NCBI GenBank assembly: GCA_022885665.1
Contig: JAGQDJ010000135.1
Coordinates: 243,573 to 307,572, forward strand
Direction: 5' to 3'
DNA: 64,000 bases
Source of the DNA: Triops longicaudatus
Lineage: Eukaryota; Arthropoda; Branchiopoda; Notostraca; Triopsidae
Positions 22,801 through 36,400 of this stretch are shown here, piece after piece (position 1 is the stretch's first letter; the number at the start of each line of letters is the position of its first letter). The notes beneath the pieces were generated by a model that made no database searches, was not told where the DNA came from, and saw only the letters and a program-made list of their open reading frames with translations. The position numbers and the translations under genes were made by a program.

Positions 22801-25800
22801 TAATCAAGCGAAGCTCTAGAACTTTCAGTACTAACTAAACTTAATTCTGTGGCTTTACTATTGTTCCCATGCCAAAGATGTGACAGGGAAAGAGAAGAAG
22901 AGGCTTTTCTACAGTAATTCCAGGCATGACAAGCAAACGGAGACCTTTTAGTCCGCTATTACTAAGACTATGGAAATTCTAACATTAGCAAACGAACGCG
23001 GCTCATTATTTCCTAAGAAGAATGCTCGAGCCCTAGAATGTACATTGTGCGTTTGATAGGGAAACGGACGACTCAAAGGGAGAGGAACGATCATAGCAAA
23101 CATTAAGGCAGGGGAAGGATAGAAAAAATAAAGAAAACTAGCCCTCTTTGTTTCTTCCGTTGTACTCTTGGCGAGGAGCTACACGACATCTGAAGCCAAG
23201 AACTTGACTACTTGAGACCAAAGTTGGCTCACGCACCCAAGCAGGCCCTTGAATCTCAGTATTTATCTTGACAATTCAAAAACGCCTCAAATGAAGATGC
23301 CTATCTGAGCACTTCAATGGCATCTAACGCTTCTCTCAGGAAGGCGTGGCCTGTCTTGAATTAGTTTATTACCTGCCCTAATCACCATAACAAAGCTCGC
23401 TAAACTCTCCTGGTTCGAGGTCAAAAGCGTCAACTGCAATCGAACTTCGCTGCAAACCACCATTGCGGTGAACCGTAGGCATTTGCATTATTAAATACCA
23501 GAAAGGAAATAAGTGTGGTAACTAACTTCTCGTTTTATTCATCCTGGCCAAATAAGGGTGCGAGGATCTTGTACATCATTTCTCCATACAATATGTTAAT
23601 ACCCCAAGCAAGGCAAGGCCGTCATTTTTTTTTCTATCTCCTTCATTTTTTTCAGCGTTGCCTCTCCTTGTGGAGTTACGACAACAGCTAATGAGACAAA
23701 CACTCGAGCAGCATAAAACTCCCAAATTATATAACACGCTTTAGTACGAAGAAGAACCTTCGAGCAACAGTCAAGAGTATAGCTTTACAGTGATCCCTAT
23801 AATTACAAGGTCAAGCGAGAGCAAGTCACTTTGTCAAGTGCTCAGTTGAAAACAGTTGTTATCTTTTCCGGAGTCTAAGTACCCCATTCCACGAAGCAGA
23901 GCTTACTACACGAAGTCAAGGTTACGCGAAACCCCATTTTTTGTGTTCATAGTCTAGTAAGAGATTCTTCTTAAGGAGCCACTATTAATACCTACATAAA
24001 GTTTCTGCTCCTTGAGGATAAAGAGCTCTCCTTGGTCGTGTTGAATATTAAGCACACCACGTGACTTGTGTTAGTGCCTCTGATACGCACACAAACACGC
24101 TACAAAAAGAAAGTGAGCATTCCTCGAGTTGCGCGTTATTTGTCATATATCGTCGCTTACATAATCCTCACACAAAGCTTCCTAAATTTGGGACACACTG
24201 GAAAAGAGGCGTTAAATTGGCCAAACGCCGACAAACGGCAACGCTTTTTTGCATAATGCAAATGAAAGCTAAGCTTTCATAATTTATCTCGGCTACACTA
24301 GCCAGCATGGTAAAGGCTCTTTGTTTCCATCCACGTGGAGGAGGAAAACCGAAAGGATTACAAATTATCTACACAGAAAAAAATATAAATAAAAAACTCC
24401 TTTACTGAAACTCGAAGCGTCAAGCATACCCTACAGCATATGCACAATACAAGCGTAGGTGGCTTGAACCAGTGAACTGTACATGAACTTCGCTTCAGTG
24501 ATCGACCACTTGAAACTGTGAGCCAAGTTTACAAACAGTAAGTCAACGACGAAACAAAAAAGTGTAGACGCTGCCTGAAAAATCGTAATCAAACCCTGAA
24601 CAAAAATCAAAACAGCTTTGCACAGTAAAACATAAACAATTTGTTTGGATATTTTGTGAAAAGCCTTGGTTAAACTTGTTCGGTATAGGATACGGTACTC
24701 CACAGTTAATGCAATAAACTGGTTATTCCGTAGCTCAGATAATACCCAAATTAAGAGAAATATTCTTTAAAGAGGCCGAGAAACTAAAGCTACAAATTCC
24801 GTAGATTTTTTCTTTCTTTTTTTTCAACCAAGTCAAATGTTGCCGTAAGTCCTCGAAGATTTTCAACTAATGGAAAAGAAGGCCAAGACCAGTTAATACG
24901 ATGCGTTAATGTTATACAGCTGATAATGGCCCAGTCCGAAATTTGTATTCCGCTCATGCCAAAAAGAAGAGGAAGCTAACGGAGTTCTTCAGTGCTTCCA
25001 AAAACGGATTGAGAAGCAGATTTCAGGGAGAATGAACACCAGTACACGAAACTACTCCGTCTTTGCAAGAGCTTTCTCGTTCATTTTTAGGCTAAAGGCT
25101 TGTTTCAACATGACAAATGCTACAAACGTTATGTAAAGGTCTAATTAGGCATCTGCTGAGGGAGGGTCAATGAAAAAACAGAGGCAACTTTTTCTTTGAC
25201 AACCATTTGCCTTCGTCTGGGACAAACGACACACCCAGCTTCTATGACGGTATCACTAGTAAGTGTATCACTTCTGGCTATTGCGAAAACAGAGAGCTTC
25301 GTAATAAAAACGTAAGGTGACCTTGCTTATCACCAGCAAGCACGTGAAGCAGTTACATAAAATACTGTCATCGAGACTTATGCGTATTTCTCTTCCCGAA
25401 ACATTTGCCAGCAACCTTATGCAGCGTCGAATGCCCAAATTTGAGTCTAAGCGTCATGCAAGAGTGGTACTAATGTTCAGAGACAAATATGTCCAGCGTC
25501 ACGATTTTCGTTTCAATAAAGTAGAAGTTTTCTAGTGACCAACCTTTAATGCTTGTTATATGCAAGAGCTACATCCGCGAAGGTCAAAGTTTACCACGAT
25601 TTGATCGTTCACCTACCATTCCTTATGGACCAGGTCTACGTCACGACACAATAGTAACTCTTTAGCTTAGGAGACATATTTAGTATTCAGCTAGCTAAAG
25701 CGCGTGCAGTGTTTCGACATGCTTTACCTAACTCTTCGGTAATTTGGAAGGCTTGGCCACGGATCTTTTACCAACATGGTTTTTAGTTCATCTTACCAAA

Positions 25801-28670
25801 TTGCACCGGGAAAACACGAGCTTGGACGTTAATTACTGTACAGGACTAAGTGTCCGTATATGTCTGGTAATTATCACCTGTTTTTTTTCCGCTTTCAAAA
25901 CTTATATACCGAGGTCCACAGCTGTTCGGAACAACATGTGAAAGCTCCCCTTGAAGTTACTGGATAACTGTGGGCACTGCAAGTTCAACTTGAAAGATAT
26001 GGAAAAAAATAATCCCGTCAAGTAACTGAAGTCGTTCGAATGCTGCTGGTCACTTAAATAAGGAACATTCAAACGTGCTTTTATAGAGCCCAACTAATTT
26101 ACCTGTCTATTAGCCAAGATTAATGTCAAGGAGGTAGTTTAACCTGTTGAAAAGCTGTGGGAAAGCGATTAAGCACGATGAATACCTGCGACTCGACATC
26201 GTCTGTGTTAACACGCGTGATTTAGGCTTCTGAACGCCAATAAAGAAGAAACGCCCTTCTGAAGGTTGACTTTACGTCTACTAAGTAAGTGTCAACACGT
26301 TGTCTAAATAAAGGTCATAAAGTTGCATTTCTCTTTTTATCAGTATTTTTATGCCGCGCAGTACAAGCCCGCTTGTTCAGCCTCTACTCAACCAGACTCT
26401 TAGTTTAAAAAAGTCATTTGATCGAAAACATAATAAAAATAACCAGTTTAGACTCGTAAGTATAACATGATCTATCTATATTTGTATCATAAAGGTGGTT
26501 ATTTGATTTTATCTACTCAGTCAAATAATTAGTAATTTCTTAGAGAATAATATCAATAATAAAATAGACATACTTTCTAAAAATTATACTTGGCTTTCGG
26601 ATATTCATACTGTTGCATTTATTCTTGTACGATAAGCCATGTAAACCTACTTGTGAAAAGGTTCCTCCCAAATTACGGCTGGATAAAGCGAGTCTGGATG
26701 AGAGACGTATTACATTCTGTGCAACCTCCGTTGAGCACATTCCAGTAAGATAAGCTGAGTACGCTTAAGCTCAACCAGTGTAATTGAAAGTCCTAGAACT
26801 TCTCTAGAAGTGAAACAAGTTTTGCTGCTTTTCCCCGCTAGCATAGAAGAAGAAATCTGGATTTACAGTACATGCGATTAGAAGTTGGTAAAAGGTGAAA
26901 ATGGAAAGCATTTTCCAGCAAGCGAGGTGTGATTTTATACAGTCGCATTTTAAGCATGATATGGCTGAGTAACAAAAAACAGGTAATATTCGTTTGACAC
27001 GTGTTGGCAGAGGTGCATTTACACGGACTGCACGTACTCTTGGCAGTCTACTTTTTCAAAGGGAATATGATAACACAGTAAAGTTTGTCACATGTGTTTG
27101 CATTTAAATGAAAATCCCGTCGTGACTATGTTGGGATGCTCGCTGCAAAGGATGAAACCCTATCCCTGACTTCGTCTTTCTACCGTACTTTCTCCTCTTG
27201 GCCTGGCACTATTCAATATCGTACACTGCAACGTGAGTGGATGACGTCGTAAGTCTAAATTGACTGCTTGCTACGAAGAACCTCTCCGTAGCGGCTCTCT
27301 GTTTAAGCGAGGATAATGAGAATAACTGTGTGCTTCTGCGAAGTTTCGTCTATGACAGAAGCCCATGAAACCACAAATCATAGTCTTCTATTGTTCTCCA
27401 CTCGAACAATGTGACATGGAATGTCACGTGGATTGGAATTTTACTATTTATGCGTAAAGAAGGAAGCTTGACTGCGGAAAACTCTCTGCCTCGAACCAGC
27501 GCTTAGGACACAAGTTGCCGAGCAACTGTTTATGCACAAACAATGGTCTTGGTAAGCAAATGCGGCTGTACTTCGCCTAATTTATCAAGCATAACGAAAC
27601 GTAACGGCGTAACAAGGAAAGAAAAAATGAAAACGAAAAATGCTTCATACACATAGACATGAATAGAACTAACGCTTGATAAGTACAAGTCCTTTTATCT
27701 CGTGGATCACGACTGCTTAAGAAATACCTCGCGCCATTGAACTCGTATAGTGAGCTTGGTGTCTAAACACGGTATACAGCAAAGCAGCTAGGCAACATCT
27801 TATGGAGCATTTCATACGGCCGAAGTTTGCTGGCACGTTCCGCGGTTGAGAGTGTATTATTGAGCTTTCATTCTTGGGGAAAAAAAATAGACTACCAACA
27901 AACGTAATTCGAGCTCGTTTCATAGGAAATTTCTGTTCAGTTCCATTAGTGTTGCGTAATGCGCTGCTTTGAAATATCTAAAAGAAGTATTTCTCTGCTT
28001 TGTTCATACATATTAGCAGGCTCCTTTTTATTTAGTTTTACCGGCGTAACTCAAGCTCGTTGCCGTAAATAGGCTCTTTATGATGAGTAGGAATTACAGC
28101 TGATAAGCCTCGATTTCTTAGTGCAGAATACTTATCTGAACTTCTTTGAGTCGTTTCACGTCACATTTACTAGTAAAAGTTTGTATATAGTTATACTGTA
28201 AAACATTACTGAAGAAACGTCATGAGCTCATCCGTTTTCGTCCGTGTCACCGCAAAGTAGTTTTTTTATTGGAAAAACAAGAAATTCCTGTGGGTGGGTA
28301 AACTACAAAAGCTACTCGGAGTCATTTACGGGGCAAAGTCAAGAGTTGTATTTGCAAAAACGTGTTTAGTTATTCATTCGAGTCAGTAGCCTAGAAGATT
28401 CAGTCGCGCTTGATTTCAGATTCTAGAGACGTATTTCGAAAATTTACTCTCAAGCACATGTCCTATTTTTTGGAAATTGTAGCTTGCAAATTATGACACA
28501 AGAAAATGTGGCTTGCCAAGAGCAGCCCGAATACCCTCATGAAATACTTTCAAGTAACGCGGCATGTCAAGCTAAGCTTTACTAGAAACCCCTCTAGATG
28601 GTAGCAGTCGACGGCCACAGAATGGTGAAATGTGTTGTAGTCGAACTGTTTACTAACATCTGAACAGGAA
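19820..28670. other. Intergenic region, no gene recognised
   Basis: About 8.9 kb without a protein I can name. It may hold upstream exons of the minus-strand membrane-protein candidate. Isolated splice-like signals exist, for example CAG|GTAAGG on the plus strand at 20390 and AACTTG|GTAAGA on the minus strand near 21834. No chain of exons with matching phases could be built. A hydrophobic minus-strand open frame at 24431-24703 (90 codons) has no supporting splice sites. An 11 bp perfect inverted repeat lies at 22090-22150. Confidence 0.4.
22090..22150. repeat. 11 bp perfect inverted repeat (stem-loop)
   Basis: GCGTTTCGTTC at 22090-22100 is the exact reverse complement of GAACGAAACGC at 22140-22150, with a 39-base spacer. 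CGTTCT just inside the left arm can also pair with AGAACG overlapping the right arm, giving an alternative register. The surroundings (about 22020-22150) are richer in GC than the neighbourhood. Confidence 0.6.
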
Positions 28671-30423
28671 ATGGCGTATAAAATGGCGCAAAACTTGCGA
28701 AGATTGGCATTCTCGGCGACTTTGAAAACTAACGCGTTGAAGCTACTTTCTCCGCGTCTCCAAATATGTGCATCTCAACGGTTTTCTTCCCATTTTTCAT
28801 TTGTACCTGATACAGTTTCGGCCTCTGAAGGTAAATAAAAATTACGGTTTTCCCCCTTTTTTAACTTGTAAGAAATACATTCGTTTTCTGTTACTCAGGA
28901 GAGACAACCCGGATGAATCTCTTTCAAGCCATCAACAATGCCATGGATGTAGCCTTACAAACAGATCCCAGTGCAGGTAAAATCAAATTAATTCTGAAAT
29001 TAAAGGTGGCATAAAATGATATTACAAATGATATTGCTCTGTTGTAGTTATTTTTGGCGAAGATGTAGCGTTTGGTGGTGTGTTTCGATGCACAGTTGGA
29101 TTGCAGGAAAAGCATGGTAAATCCAGAGTATTTAACACCCCTCTGTGCGAACAAGGTATTGCTGGGTTCGGGATTGGCCTGGCGGTTGCAGGTGCTACAG
29201 CTATTGCTGAAATTCAGTTCGGTGATTACATCTATCCAGCTTTCGATCAGGTAACAGCTATGTCAAATTACAGTGTTCTGGAGGTTAATTAGTTTTCATG
29301 TGCTAATGATGTAATGGGATTGTGCGTTGATAAGCATAAATTCACCTCATTTCCTATGAAGACCGATTTGCGGCATCATGTTTACAGTTTTATGTTTTTA
29401 CTGTCTTGTAGATTGTCAACGAAGCTGCCAAATATCGGTATCGGAGTGGAGGGTTGTTTAACTGCGGGTCATTAACTATACGAGCACCTTGTAGTGCCGT
29501 AGGCCACGGTGCTCTATACCATTCTCAAAGCCCAGAAGCTTTTTTCACCCATTGCCCTGGTCTTAAAGTATTTTTAGATGCCGGCCTACGTCGGTTTTTA
29601 TTACCCTGTCATTATTTTTTCGGTTCCAATTCTAGGTCGTGGTCCCAAGGGGTCCTATTAAAGCGAAAGGATTGCTGCTGTCCTGTATACGTGACCAAAA
29701 CCCTTGCATATTCTTGGAACCCAAGATCTTGTATCGTTCTGCCATAGAGCAGGTGCCGGTGAAGGATTACACTTCGCCCCTGTCTTCCGCCGACGTTCTA
29801 GTCGAAGGTAGGCAAACACGTAAATGAGTGTCAAAGGATTCTGTTCGTAAAACAATTGCTCCCTTTTCGTATGTCTCTTCTTCGTAGGTGATGATGTAAC
29901 TCTGCTTGGGTGGGGAACGCAGGTCCACGTTTTACATGAAGTAGCACAGATAGCTAAGGATAAACACAACATTTCTTGCGAAGTCATTGACTTGGTTACC
30001 TTGTTACCTTGGGACAGAGAGACTATTTTTGAAGTAAGCGAGTCCTTACGTTTTGTATTCGTTATGTAAATATAGGCTAATTTGCATTTACTTTGCGTTC
30101 CCAGTCTGTGAAGAAGACAGGGCGACTCATAATTGCGCACGAAGCTCCATTGACTTCGGGCTTTGGCGCCGAACTTGCAGCGGCGGTTCAGGTACGTCTT
30201 TTCTTTTGTTCCATTAGACCTCATTTTGACTACGCAGCGCACTGAGTATTCCATTTTTCTCTGTGTTGACGGAATGACGCAGGAAGCCTGTTTCCTGCAC
30301 TTGGAAGCGCCCATTCAGCGAGTGGCCGGCTTTGATACGCCCTTCCCGCACATATTCGAGCCTTTCTACCTACCGGACAAATGGCGGTGTTTGGAAGCTG
30401 TTAAAAAGATAGTGGATTACTAG
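28671..30423 (+). CDS. BCKDHB: Branched-chain 2-oxoacid dehydrogenase E1 beta subunit, mitochondrial
   Basis: E1 beta pairs with E1 alpha to form the thiamine-diphosphate decarboxylase of the mitochondrial branched-chain 2-oxoacid dehydrogenase complex (catabolism of Leu, Ile and Val). There are eight exons: 28671-28830, 28899-28976, 29048-29250, 29412-29567, 29636-29807, 29888-30033, 30105-30191 and 30283-30423. All introns are GT-AG, 68-161 bp, and in phase. The product is 380 residues, close to the human length. Residues 1-50 are basic and hydroxylated without acidic residues until late, as in a transit peptide. Family hallmarks follow in order: MNLFQAINNAMD (from 59), FGEDVAFGGVFRC (82-94), NTPLCEQG with the cofactor Glu at E114, GHGALYHSQSPEA with H184, EPKILYR, GWGTQVHV, HEAPLT, and FDTPFPHIFEPFYLPDKW near the end. 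An in-frame ATG at 28683 is an alternative start. An in-frame TAG at 28638 lies upstream of both. Confidence 0.97.
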
Positions 30424-33400
30424 GAATTGTTCACCTAGCGAGCCATATTTTGCATATAAACCAGTGGAAATTGATACTTATCACGGTGGTTCGAAATATA
30501 GAAACCCGAAGGGAACCTTTAAAGTAATGATTATGAGTTCTAAATTCGGCATGTGCTGAGAAAGTGAGCGAGGTATTTTTCAGTACCGGATTGAATGGAG
30601 GTGACCCGCTGGCGTAAAACTGGCACACTACGTGCATGCATGAATGCAGCTTAATCAAGTATAGCTGTGGTAGGATGTCGCCACAAAAGCGATTCGCCAG
30701 TTTTTCGATTGAGGACATTAGCTTGCAAGAAGTAAGCAGTGAAAGGAAAGGCAAAAACGACATAGGAACCTCTCCGAAAATATTAGGCCTAAGTCAGAAA
30801 ACAAGAGCTAAAAAGAAAAGAAAACTTTGAATGTAATATGTGCGTCCCTTCACCGGTCGTCTTCTTAAAACATTAGCCCTACTGCCGGGTCCCTTTACTT
30901 ATTTACAATTATTATCTTTAGCTGATAACCATAATCTGTGATACCCAGTGAAGAGGGTATTAATTGGAATTGCATAATATTGAGAAATCAGCGAAATTGA
31001 GGAGTTTCGGTGCAATCTACCAGAGATTTGCGCAAACGTTTCCAAAAGCTTGAAGAGCGAAAGTGTTTCTTAAGATATCTCGAATAATAGCGGGTTGACT
31101 ACAAGCGTAACGGGTAAACAAGAGGCAAGTCAAGCAGCCGTGAAGGACGCTTCCTTGCCCTTTTTTGCCGTTTCTGCTTTAGTTAAACGTTCTTCAAAGG
31201 CATGGCGAGGCACTTCGGTATTGTCTTATGCCAGCACCACAAGATTACAAAATATTGGGACAGGCATGTATGCAAACCCCAATGTAGTGCAACAGGAGCA
31301 AAGAAATTGTTGCGAACCTTCGCGCTCGACCAAGTTTCGAATCGTGCAGTTCCAACCGCGCCGTAGTTATAACATGCAAAACGACTTCAGCCTTGGCAAC
31401 CTTGCTCTACCTGACTTTTTCCGTTCCCATTGTCATAAATCGTAACATTCCAAGAGATAATGCTATTCGTGCTAGTGCAAAGTTTTCTGGGGCTAACTTG
31501 CGCTTGGACCTGTTAAACAACTCCGGCAAATGAGTTGGTAATAATAGTGGTAAAAATGGTTTAACAGAGCAAGTTAAGGGCCTAAGTTAGATAAATTGAC
31601 GCCCCCACAAGTGAAAGCGATATTTTGTGTAAGGGTCTCAGAAAGAGGAAGTGTAGCATTTACAGACGTCACATTATTGATTTGCCGCGTCTCAATGACG
31701 TCCAACACGTAAGTGCGTCAGAACTTTTGAATATAGAAGCTTTGCTCAGCGTGGGTGTTCTTGGGGCATTTATATCCTTTTTTTTTTTGCTTAAACAAAG
31801 AAAATGGCATGCGGTTTCTTTCACCGTTGATGAGCCTAATACGGGCTGCTTGAGTTGCAATACGTGGTTTTCAAAGCTTTCCACCTTTGCTTATTGAGTT
31901 GTTCGCAGAATAGAGTAGCAGGTGCTTAGCTTCCCTTGTCCTAACTGATTAAACCCACAATTGCAACCGGCTTATTCGATTCTCTGCGAAGACAGGCTAA
32001 CGAATTGCACGTTACCTAAGGCACGTGTACCGTGTCTATAGCGATATTGGTGATAGGGCTAATCAAACAAATGAGCGTCTGCACAACAACGCACAAAGAA
32101 AACAAATATCGAAAACCGTGAATATAACGACGTCTAAGCCGGGTTTGCAACAGTCAAGTGGTCATCGAAGTGTTAGAATTATTATGCTTCATCATGCAAT
32201 CCAAGTACCGTTGCGTACGAGTCCTTGGGTTTCCATTCTTGATACGACGGCTTGCTTCGCTGTACTCCCACATTCTTTGCGTCTACTTGGCTATCATAAA
32301 TCTTGCTTGCGTAACAAAGCTAAGGTGTTCGATTCATCAGGAGCAAAGGAACGAACGTTTGAGGTTTACGTGCTTCACGGGTACAGCAAATAAAACAAAT
32401 AGGAAACAAATTGGAGCGAAAACTATGAAAGAATCGCCCCACGATCTTCAAGGACGTTTTCCTTCAAGGCAGGGCGGTGAATTAATTTGCAACAGGACCA
32501 AGCATTAGTATGCCAACACAAATAGTCAAGATTGCCAATCAAAGTGGCCATTTTTGCGTTACACATTTTTAATGGACTTACCCTGCCCTTCAGGACGTAA
32601 ACCAAAGACATGTGTTTCTTTTTAAGTCTTTTATTTTCACTTCCTTAAACTCACATGATTCCTTTAATAAAAAAGGTCCTTTGAGACGTATTATGACAGG
32701 CCCTACGAAGGACAAAGCCACGCAAACAAGTTTTGGTATTTTGACTAATACCAATCATTTCCCTGCTATTGTAGGATACCACGCCATTACCACGTGATTC
32801 TGCCCGTACACGTCAACAGTACAGTGTGAGTTGCCTGATCGCTTTCTCGAGCCTGTTTGCATGCTTAGAAGAGCAAAATAAATAAATAAAAACTTTTTGA
32901 CACATTTCGCGGCAACAAGAGGTTGAAAATAAGATACACTTTTGGCACACTCGCAGTGTTTAAGAATTTGCATTCCGAAACGGTAACTGCAAGTGTTAAA
33001 AACTACGTTTTTTCTAGAAAGTTAGTGTAAAGACCGCTCTTCATGCCACCCTAGTCAAAATAAAGTCACAACCTTTTTTGTCTAGGTAAATACAGTGTTT
33101 AAAGTTACCTAACAATTTTTAACCCTTTTCCCATGTTACAGCTTATGAGTTTTCAGAAGGGAACGCACCGGGGTCAGGTGGGGCGCGGCTTGCAATGAAA
33201 AAAGGCATAAAATCTCAACTCAAAAGCCAATTGTCCCTCAGAATTAGAGACACTGGACAAACTAGACTAAAGAAGCACGAGCTACCGTAGTGGGTGCAAG
33301 GCAGATTGGATGTGGAAAGGAATTTGCGTTTCAAGTCTTAAATTCCTCTTTTTCTACCTTTCCATTTTTCGTTTATATTTTTCGTTTATTTTCGTTTATA

Positions 33401-36400
33401 TAGTCCTAACACGACTGAAGTCATTTTACTAAAGAAAATAAAAAGGTATGTACAACTGTCCTGCACTAACCACAACAAGAAGAAATTTTTAGCAAAAATA
33501 TTATTTCTGAATCTTTATTTTGTAATTACAAATTCTTGTTCGAAGTTTCGCATGCGCAGGGTAACTTTGAACACCAATTATGAAAATAACATGCTCGCGA
33601 AATTGGTAAGTGACATTAAAGGCTTGCTTCTTTCTAGAGGGTAGACTACAAAACCAAAGTTTTCTTTTTCGTTTTTACTCGAAAATTAGTTGAAATACGT
33701 GGAAAAAAAACAGGGGGGAAAACACTTACAAAAAAAAAAAACTACCCCGGCGGATGGTCGTAAATCATGAATTATCCATGTTTGTTCGTCTTCTTTTTAC
33801 ATCTTAGGTATAAAAAACATCCTCGACCTGTTCCTGCGATTTCGCTGCTCTTTGACTATTACTTGATCCGTATTACACAATACAACTTACGGATGTGAAG
33901 CTAACCCTGTCGTGTTGTCTGTTGACAAACTTTTTGTTCTTTTAAGTGGAGGGCTTTTTTTACTAGACAATCAAGATATTTTGCACATTAGGTTGCAGAC
34001 CACTGCTGCAGCTTAGCCTTGCATAGCTGGAAAGAAACGGACCAAGCAACCATATTCCAATTTCACGTCACCGAGTAATTTAATCTCTGTAATTACTGGA
34101 GCGCATCAGCTGCGCCCTTTAATGCTTCTCGTGGAATAAGCGCAGTAATCGGCTCTCATTTATCCTGTACTCTAGGTTTGTTATTTCAGTGGGGATAGTA
34201 AAGCCACGAGTGCTATGTAATAGTATTGTTTTTGACTTCCTTTTTTTCAAAATGAATTCTATTAGAAATAACGCATAGATAGTCTTCCTGGAAATTTGCT
34301 ACCCTGCTATGGTCAATTAGATTTCTTTTTTTTTTAGTAAAAACTTAAAATGACTTTTTGGTCGCAGGAAACGAAAAATGTCAATTACCCATAGCCATGA
34401 AGAAGTGTCGTCTCTTCGCTGCGAGTACCATAATCACAACTTACTTACCGTTAACTCATGTCTTTTTTTTTTGTAGATCCAGCAAGATCGCACGACCTTC
34501 AATTCCGCCACACCCATTCTACACCTGCCTCCTACTTATAAGAGCAGAAAACCTTATCGGCACTTTTGTAAAGGGGGTTTGGTTCAAAGATAGGCAAGTG
34601 CTATAACTCGTAGGTGACGCGGTTTCTTGATGGCGGGAGCTTTTCCAACGGGGCGGTACAAATACACTTACTTTACTTTTTACTTTTTTTACAATGTTAT
34701 ATTAAAAATTAATCTCAGATGTATTTATCACACTAGACTGCGGACGTAAAGATATAGTGAACACTTCGCTTGCAGTTCGTTTTTCTGCTTTGTCGATTCC
34801 TTTTGCTTTTTTTTTTAGTACAGGAAGCTTAGCGAACAGTCTCATATACTCGGGTAATACATGAACTTGTTCGTACAGGAAATGTGAGACGGTTTCGAAC
34901 TTTTTACGAATGCGTCCCTTGGCTTCAGTTACTGTCAGTTTAATTCAAAATATTGCGCTTAAATTAAAAAAGTAATGAAAGTAAAGGAACCAATACATTT
35001 GCGATTTTTTTTACAGCCCGCGTAGGCTTGCGCCTATTGTGACATTTCTTATTTGAGGTTCTGTTATACGGTCACTTAAATCCGGGTCTGCGTGTGTTTG
35101 TTTTGGTGACCTTGGTGAGTAACACAAACGCTCAAATATGAACCTCCATTACGACGAACGCTGATGCCTTTGGCGACATTTTAAACAGGCATGACTAATT
35201 TTCTTCTTGTAATGTTAATATATTATGTATTACAATCGGTTGAATACTAAAAACTGCGCCACTTCGGAAACATGCATCAAGATTTGTGCATGCAATGCCA
35301 ACTTATTCGTTTCAAACCCTCTAGTTTGTAAAATTGCACCTCTGTATATGAATTACATTCAGGCAATGACTTTTGCTGTTACAATGTTACTAGACAGTAA
35401 TTTAGCCAATCTGTAATTTGAACAAAGCTCAGAGACGAATCCAAACAATTCAATACTTGCGTCATTGCAACCTTGTTGGAATTACACAATGGCGTTGTGA
35501 AGAAAGGTTAAGATCTCTTGGCATTTTTCTCCTTAAACGCAACTCTCATGGTACTGTTTAAAAAATACGATATTTTCCAGAGTTTATGCTTTCTAAATAA
35601 TGAAAACGTTGCTACTGCTGCTACGATGCACTTATTTAATTGCTGTGACATTCCTGACGTCTTGTTTCATATCCCAACCTCTCTTCGCAAGTCACTGGGA
35701 ACTACACACAGCAGAAATTTTAATACTAGCATTTCCTATTCGTCTACCAGAAAATAGTTTAAGTAAATGTTTTTTTATGCAATATCTCAGCTTCTTTTTA
35801 ATTCACAGTGTGTTAAACGAATTGTGAAAAGTATAATCTATTTTTTAATAATTTGTCTACACCTACATAAATTTGAATAGCTAAGTTATATTTACACAAA
35901 CGTTTCTTGGGTTTTTGAGCTCCAAGAGTGAAAGAAACACCACGTATTACTTTCGTCTTTGATGCGCTCGATAGCACTTTCCCCTCATTTTCAGAAATTA
36001 CAATACTGTTGACTGTTCTGATCTTTCCAATAAAGGATATCGGGAGTCAAAAGGGTTTTCCTCATCTAGTGAAGTCTCATGGTCCCCAGTCTCATTATTA
36101 GTGCATTACTCACTTCCAGTTACGAGATACCGCTCCGGGATGAAAAATTAAGAACGACTTTTGATGAAAGACGTTTTGTTTTTATCGATCTTTGAGACAA
36201 AAGTCAGGTAAAAAGTTTTCCGTCTGGAACAAAACCTTTTCCGCTTCGTCTCTACAATGCATAGGCATAAAGCTTCCTGCTTTGGCATTTAACCTTTCGC
36301 CCAAGTTGTGGAAGCTAGCACACATGGTGCTATATGAATTGCATTAGTTCTGCCCTATTTTCGTCAACGGAGAATGTTAGGAGAGGCAAGACGGCTGGAC

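Noticed and set aside
23385..23525. Exon-like stretch on the minus strand ending in CAG|GTAATA
   Set aside because: Several frames are open and equally plausible, and no partner exon in phase was found.
24431..24703. Hydrophobic 90-codon minus-strand open frame, perhaps a chemoreceptor fragment
   Set aside because: No acceptable acceptor, only a weak donor after an in-frame stop, and no conserved receptor motif. Hydrophobic frames are common by chance in AT-rich DNA.
27110..27230. Plus-strand open stretch ending in a GTGAGT donor
   Set aside because: No acceptor upstream and no downstream exon in phase before the BCKDHB start.
29658..30314. 218-codon open frame on the minus strand
   Set aside because: It lies antisense across exons and introns of BCKDHB, whose plus-strand reading is certain. 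It has no recognisable domain.
32013..32035. TAAGGCACG, resembling the start of miR-124
   Set aside because: Only nine bases agree, the rest of the mature sequence does not follow, and no hairpin arm is present.
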